DNA from: Bacteroidia bacterium
Lineage (GTDB): Bacteria; Bacteroidota; Bacteroidia; J057
DNA length: 64,000 nucleotides
NCBI GenBank assembly: GCA_041391665.1
Contig: JAWKNO010000003.1
Location: 2,117,088 to 2,181,087 of the forward strand
Reading direction: 5' to 3'
Below the pieces are notes generated by a model. The model worked only from the letters and a program-made list of their open reading frames with translations, made no database searches and had not been told where the DNA came from. The position numbers were made by a program, and so were the translations under genes. Of the stretch, positions 59,856-64,000 are shown one piece after another (positions within the stretch are counted from its first letter, which is position 1; the number at the start of each line of letters is the position of its first letter).

Positions 59856-62132
59856 ATGAAACAGTTGTACCTAATGTTTTTTTACCTCCTCGCCGGAATG
59901 GTTGCGACCCTCGCACAATCCCGCCAGGAAATCACCCTTTCAGATCAATGGCAATTTAGCGGCGCAGATGTAACCGGAAATAAAATTGAGGGCCAGGTAA
60001 CCCTTCCCCATACGTGGAATGCAAAAGACGCTCAGGCCGGAATTCCCTATTATAGGGGCGAGGGTCGTTATGTCAGAACATTGGTTGCAGAACCAAACTG
60101 GCAGGGAAAGCGCGTATTTATACGGTTTGAAGGAGTCATGAGCAGTGCCCGGGTTTCATTTAACGGCAATCTTCTGGGCGAACACAAAGGCGGATATTCG
60201 GCTTTCTGCTACGAGATCACCGATTTTATCCGTTTTGGAGAGGAAAATAATATCGAAGTAATTGCCAGCAATGCAATCACCGAAGAAATACTCCCGCTGG
60301 CTGGGGATTTTAACCTGTATGGAGGAATCTACCGTCCGGTATCCCTGCTGGTCACCAGCAAAACCTGTATTTCACCGCTCGACTATGGCTCATCAGGGAT
60401 TTACCTCAAACAAAAACTCGTATCTGAGCACCACGCTGAAATAGAGCTTTCGGCTATTATTTCCCACGGAGAAGAACAGGCTGCACTGGTTTTATTTCGT
60501 TCGACAGTATTTGATGCAGAAGGAAATATTGTCCTCACGGCAGACTCAGTGTATCGCTGTGAGCCAGGAAACCAGACCATGGTCCAATCGCTACATATTG
60601 ACAAACCGCACCTATGGAAAGGTCGCAAAGATCCTTATCTCTATCGGGTAAGGGTTCAGATGTATCGAATGAATCAGGTCATTGAGGAATTGTCCGAACC
60701 TCTGGGACTTCGCTATTTTCACGTTACCCCCAGTGAAGGTTTTTTCCTGAATGGAATTCCCTATCCGCTGCGAGGGGTATGCCGGCATCAGGACAAGGAA
60801 GATATGGGATCTGCACTTTCAACAGCAGATCACAAAGAAGATGTGGATCTGATCATGGAGTTGGGGGCAAATACCATTCGCCTCGCGCACTATCAGCAGG
60901 CGGAAGAAATGTACAGCCTTTCCGATACGGCAGGGCTGGTCATCTGGGCGGAAATACCTTTTGTCGGAATGCCGGGCTTTGGCCGTTCAAACAACGGATA
61001 TATCAACTCTGAGGAGTTTCACGCCAATGCCATGCAGCAGCTTACCGAATTGATTCGGCAGAACTACAACCACCCTTCTATCTGTTTCTGGGGTATTTTC
61101 AACGAAATCCAAAACCCGAAAGATGCAAGTCCGGTCGATCTGGTGAAAAAGCTCAACAATCTGGCCCATAAAGAAGATCCCACCCGCATCACAACGGCTG
61201 CCAGCATGCTTGATACAGAAGAGCCGATCCACGATATTACGGATGTGATTGCGTGGAATAAATACTTCGGATGGTATTACAACGATCCGGAGAAAATAGG
61301 GGAGTGGCTGGACAAAACTCACGCAAAATACCCATCCTGGTCAATCGGAATCAGCGAATACGGTGCAGGAGCAAGTATTTACCAGCACGAAATTGATCCC
61401 GGCCGGCCCAATCCATTTGGCTCGCCGCACCCCGAAGAGTGGCAAAACTATTACCACGAAGCGCATTACAAGGCATTTAAAGAGCGGCCTTATGTATGGG
61501 GAACCTTTTTGTGGAACATGTTTGACTTTAGTGCCGACTTCCGAAGAGAAGGAGACCACCCCGGGCGAAACGATAAAGGACTTGTAACTTACGACCGAAA
61601 GGTCAAAAAAGACGCTTTTTATCTATACAAAGCCAACTGGTCAGAAGAACCTGTGCTGTACATTACTTCCAGAAGATATACGCTCCGAAACGACAAAAAA
61701 ACTCCGGTAAAAGTCTATGCCAATACCGATGAGGTAACCCTCTGGGTCAATGGAAAATCGGTAGGTACGACCACAGGAGAAAATGGCGTGTTTGTCTGGG
61801 AGGAAATCACCCTTGAGCCCGGCAATAACCAGATAAAAGTTACGGGAAAAAGAAACGGAAAAGAATATGAAGACGCCTGCGTATGGGTTCTCGAATCGAG
61901 AATGGCCGTCATTTCCAAAATTTTCGACCTGCTTCCTTATGTAAAACCAGCGCTGATTGCAGGCCTTTTCATACTGATCTATCTATGGAGAAGTGCCTTC
62001 AGCCGCCAAAAAAGGAAACGCAAACCATGGAAAACCCGCATCTGGAAAATCGCATTTTACCTATTCCTGACAGGTTTGATTCTCCTGTTTGCCCTGCAGA
62101 TCGCACTTTGGTACACAGGCATGGGAAGGTGA
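59856..62132 (+). CDS. Glycoside hydrolase family 2 enzyme (beta-galactosidase-like) with C-terminal membrane helices
   Basis: A 758-residue GH2 glycosidase. After a signal peptide come the sugar-binding jelly roll (QGKRVFIRFEGVMSSARVSFNGN), an Ig-like domain and the barrel: GVCRHQDKEDMGSAL, the acid/base E417 in FWGIFNEIQNP, and the nucleophile E501 in GISEYGAGASI. Two hydrophobic helices close the protein (LPYVKPALIAGLFILIYLW; IAFYLFLTGLILLFALQIA) with a basic stretch between them; most GH2 enzymes lack these. It may be anchored to the inner membrane with its catalytic domain in the periplasm. It hydrolyses a beta-galactoside or related glycoside. It follows the adhesin gene and precedes ppdK. 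Confidence 0.92.
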   Translation: MKQLYLMFFYLLAGMVATLAQSRQEITLSDQWQFSGADVTGNKIEGQVTLPHTWNAKDAQAGIPYYRGEGRYVRTLVAEPNWQGKRVFIRFEGVMSSARVSFNGNLLGEHKGGYSAFCYEITDFIRFGEENNIEVIASNAITEEILPLAGDFNLYGGIYRPVSLLVTSKTCISPLDYGSSGIYLKQKLVSEHHAEIELSAIISHGEEQAALVLFRSTVFDAEGNIVLTADSVYRCEPGNQTMVQSLHIDKPHLWKGRKDPYLYRVRVQMYRMNQVIEELSEPLGLRYFHVTPSEGFFLNGIPYPLRGVCRHQDKEDMGSALSTADHKEDVDLIMELGANTIRLAHYQQAEEMYSLSDTAGLVIWAEIPFVGMPGFGRSNNGYINSEEFHANAMQQLTELIRQNYNHPSICFWGIFNEIQNPKDASPVDLVKKLNNLAHKEDPTRITTAASMLDTEEPIHDITDVIAWNKYFGWYYNDPEKIGEWLDKTHAKYPSWSIGISEYGAGASIYQHEIDPGRPNPFGSPHPEEWQNYYHEAHYKAFKERPYVWGTFLWNMFDFSADFRREGDHPGRNDKGLVTYDRKVKKDAFYLYKANWSEEPVLYITSRRYTLRNDKKTPVKVYANTDEVTLWVNGKSVGTTTGENGVFVWEEITLEPGNNQIKVTGKRNGKEYEDACVWVLESRMAVISKIFDLLPYVKPALIAGLFILIYLWRSAFSRQKRKRKPWKTRIWKIAFYLFLTGLILLFALQIALWYTGMGR

Positions 62133-62239
62133 TAAAAAGCATTTACCTCAGCGCCTAATATCATCTGCATCCTTCTTCGTGGATTCTAGCTTTGGTACGA
62201 AATACTTGGTTATCTCGTGCCAACTTAAAGAATCATCCC

Positions 62240-64000
62240 GTGGAAAAGTTAAAGTATGTTTACACATTTGGCGACAAACACGCTGAAGGTAATGCCAGAA
62301 TGAAAGAATTGCTGGGCGGCAAAGGTGCAAACCTTGCAGAAATGAATCTGATCGGAATTCCTGTACCTCCCGGATTTACGATAACGACTGAAGCCTGTAA
62401 CGACTATTATTCCATCGGTAAGGAAAAACTAATTGCCCTGCTGAGAGAACAGGTAGCCGCCGCCGTGAGCGAAACAGAAACTATCGTAGGTACCCGGTTT
62501 GGAAGTAAAGAAAACCCCCTTCTTCTCTCCGTCAGATCAGGCGCAAGAGTGTCGATGCCAGGTATGATGGATACCGTACTGAACCTCGGACTGAATGCCG
62601 AAGTGGTGGAAGGGCTTGCGAAGAAGATGAACAATGAAAGAGCGGCATGGGACTCTTACCGCCGGTTTATCCAAATGTACGGAGACGTGGTCATGGGCCT
62701 GAAACCACAGAACAAAGAAGATGAAGATCCTTTTGAAGTAATTATAACTGATCTGAAATCAGAAAAGGGCGTTACGCTTGATACGGAACTTACCGTTTCT
62801 GACCTGAAAGAATTATCCTCTCGTTTTCTTAATGCTATACAAAGCCACACCGGCCAGGAATTCCCTACCGATCCATGGGATCAGCTTTGGGGCGCCATTA
62901 CGGCCGTTTTTGACAGTTGGATGAACCAACGTGCGATTACTTACCGCAAGCTCAACGGATTTTCCGAAGCCTGGGGCACAGCAGTCAATGTTCAGGCAAT
63001 GGTTTTTGGAAATACCGGTAATGATTCTGCAACCGGTGTGGCATTTACCCGCGACCCTGCAACCGGCGAAAATCGTTTTGTCGGCGAATACCTCATCAAT
63101 GCACAGGGCGAAGACGTTGTGGCGGGTACACGTACCCCGCAGCAAATCACCCTGGAAGGGTCTGTACGCTGGGCAAAACTCGCCCATGTCAGCGAAGCCG
63201 AAAGAGCTGCCAACTATCCATCACTGGAAGAAGTGATGCCCGACGTATTCCACGAACTCGACGAAATTCGCCTCCGGCTCGAAGAACACTACCTCGAAAT
63301 GCAGGATATTGAGTTTACCATTCAACAGGGAAAACTCTGGCTCCTTCAAACCCGTACCGGCAAACGCACAGGCGCGGCAATGGTGAAAATCGCCATGGAT
63401 ATGCTCCGCGAAGGTTTTATAGACGAAAAAACAGCCATTCTGAGAATAGAACCCGCCAAAATTGACGAACTCCTCCACCCGATATTTGACCCGGAAGCAC
63501 TGGCAACCGCTACTGTTATCGCCAGAGGCCTTCCCGCCTCTCCGGGCGCAGCTACAGGGCAGATTGTCTTCTTTGCTGAAGATGTCGAAGAATGGGCTGA
63601 AAGAGGGGAGTCGGTCATTCTGGTCAGAATAGAAACCTCTCCCGAAGATATCAAAGGCATGAACCTCGCCAAAGGCATTCTCACCACTCACGGTGGTATG
63701 ACTTCTCACGCAGCGGTAGTTGCCCGCGGTATGGGCAAATGCTGTGTCTCCGGCGCAGGCGAATTGCACATTAGTTATAAAGACCGCACGCTCACGATCG
63801 GCAATCAGGTACTCAAGGAAGGCGACTGGATTTCCATCAATGGTACCGCGGGTCATGTCTATAACGGCCAAATCCGCACCAAAAAACCCGAACTCAGCGG
63901 AGATCTGGGTACGCTGATTACTATCGCCGAAAAATATTCCCGCATGGGTGTATGGGCCAATGCCGATACCCCACACGACGCACAGGTTGCCCGCAGTTTT
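62240..64000 (+). CDS. ppdK: Pyruvate, phosphate dikinase, 3' end cut by window edge
   Basis: Catalyses reversible conversion of pyruvate, ATP and phosphate into phosphoenolpyruvate, AMP and pyrophosphate. The plus-strand frame runs 587 codons from GTG at 62240 to the right edge. The first residues (KLKYVYTFGDKHAEG then GGKGANLAEM) match the nucleotide-binding domain opening of PPDK, which supports the GTG start; no in-frame ATG precedes it. The phosphoryl-carrying histidine is H490 in GGMTSHAAVVARGMGK. The C-terminal PEP/pyruvate barrel is outside the window. It is monocistronic as seen, 107 bp after the GH2 gene. Confidence 0.96.
   Translation, partial: MEKLKYVYTFGDKHAEGNARMKELLGGKGANLAEMNLIGIPVPPGFTITTEACNDYYSIGKEKLIALLREQVAAAVSETETIVGTRFGSKENPLLLSVRSGARVSMPGMMDTVLNLGLNAEVVEGLAKKMNNERAAWDSYRRFIQMYGDVVMGLKPQNKEDEDPFEVIITDLKSEKGVTLDTELTVSDLKELSSRFLNAIQSHTGQEFPTDPWDQLWGAITAVFDSWMNQRAITYRKLNGFSEAWGTAVNVQAMVFGNTGNDSATGVAFTRDPATGENRFVGEYLINAQGEDVVAGTRTPQQITLEGSVRWAKLAHVSEAERAANYPSLEEVMPDVFHELDEIRLRLEEHYLEMQDIEFTIQQGKLWLLQTRTGKRTGAAMVKIAMDMLREGFIDEKTAILRIEPAKIDELLHPIFDPEALATATVIARGLPASPGAATGQIVFFAEDVEEWAERGESVILVRIETSPEDIKGMNLAKGILTTHGGMTSHAAVVARGMGKCCVSGAGELHISYKDRTLTIGNQVLKEGDWISINGTAGHVYNGQIRTKKPELSGDLGTLITIAEKYSRMGVWANADTPHDAQVARSF

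Noticed and set aside
1..64000. tRNA, rRNA or riboswitch genes
   Set aside because: No cloverleaf-consistent T-loop/acceptor sequences, rRNA segments or known riboswitch cores were recognised by eye; a covariance search would be needed to exclude small RNAs.

Overview
The window looks like a chromosomal piece of a member of the Bacteroidota, most likely a free-living, polysaccharide-degrading relative of the Saprospiria. The evidence is: type IX secretion (T9SS) type A and type B sorting domains, SprB repeats with a gliding-motility-type C-terminal domain, a CarboxypepD_reg-like TonB receptor, LytS/LytTR and NarL-type regulators, many lipoproteins with Bacteroidota-type lipoboxes, and almost no Shine-Dalgarno sequences. 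The class is an inference; the phylum is well supported. I found no tRNA, rRNA or CRISPR array.

Layout. 1-4.4 kb: a type I restriction subunit HsdR (cut by the left edge) and an AAA/PD-(D/E)xK protein. 4.5-6.7 kb: a GH67 alpha-glucuronidase. 6.8-15.4 kb: an AT-rich accessory stretch with a DUF4265 protein, a beta-lactamase-fold hydrolase, a CPBP protease, an NAD(P)-binding protein, a four-gene operon ending in a LytS kinase and LytTR regulator, an IS5-type transposase remnant and an AlbA_2 protein. 15.4-20.6 kb: a phosphohexomutase and a large TPR-7TM-PAS histidine kinase. 20.8-31.4 kb: sugar-related envelope genes (ThuA lipoprotein, TonB receptor, Kelch/T9SS protein, NarL regulator, glycoside-hydrolase-like lipoprotein, GATase, Gfo/Idh/MocA oxidoreductase, DUF1080 lipoprotein). 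31.4-42.9 kb: MarC, small membrane proteins, a ribosome hibernation factor, a sulfatase, an IgGFc-binding T9SS protein, a zinc alcohol dehydrogenase, a PhoPQ-related lipoprotein, a 232-bp tandem repeat and a methyltransferase. 43.1-43.6 kb: a decayed IS3 element. 43.9-48.3 kb: a four-gene exported-protein operon with FlgT/LPP20-like features. 48.5-59.8 kb: a helical protein of unknown function, an almost cargo-less T9SS protein, a CHAT-TPR protein, an anti-sigma-like TPR protein, an ECF sigma factor, and a 1,568-residue lectin/SprB-repeat adhesin. 59.9-64 kb: a GH2 enzyme with unusual C-terminal membrane helices and pyruvate phosphate dikinase (cut by the right edge).

How it fits together. 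The carbohydrate genes (GH67, GH2, ThuA, Gfo/Idh/MocA with DUF1080, sulfatase) suggest breakdown of plant or algal glycans, including 3-keto (oxidative) glycoside cleavage, without a canonical SusC/SusD pair. Two loci look like self-contained regulatory systems: the LytS/LytTR operon, preceded by two 12-bp direct repeats exactly 21 bp apart, and the CHAT-TPR / anti-sigma / sigma / adhesin locus. The 43.9-48.3 kb exported operon is the best candidate for an undescribed envelope machine.
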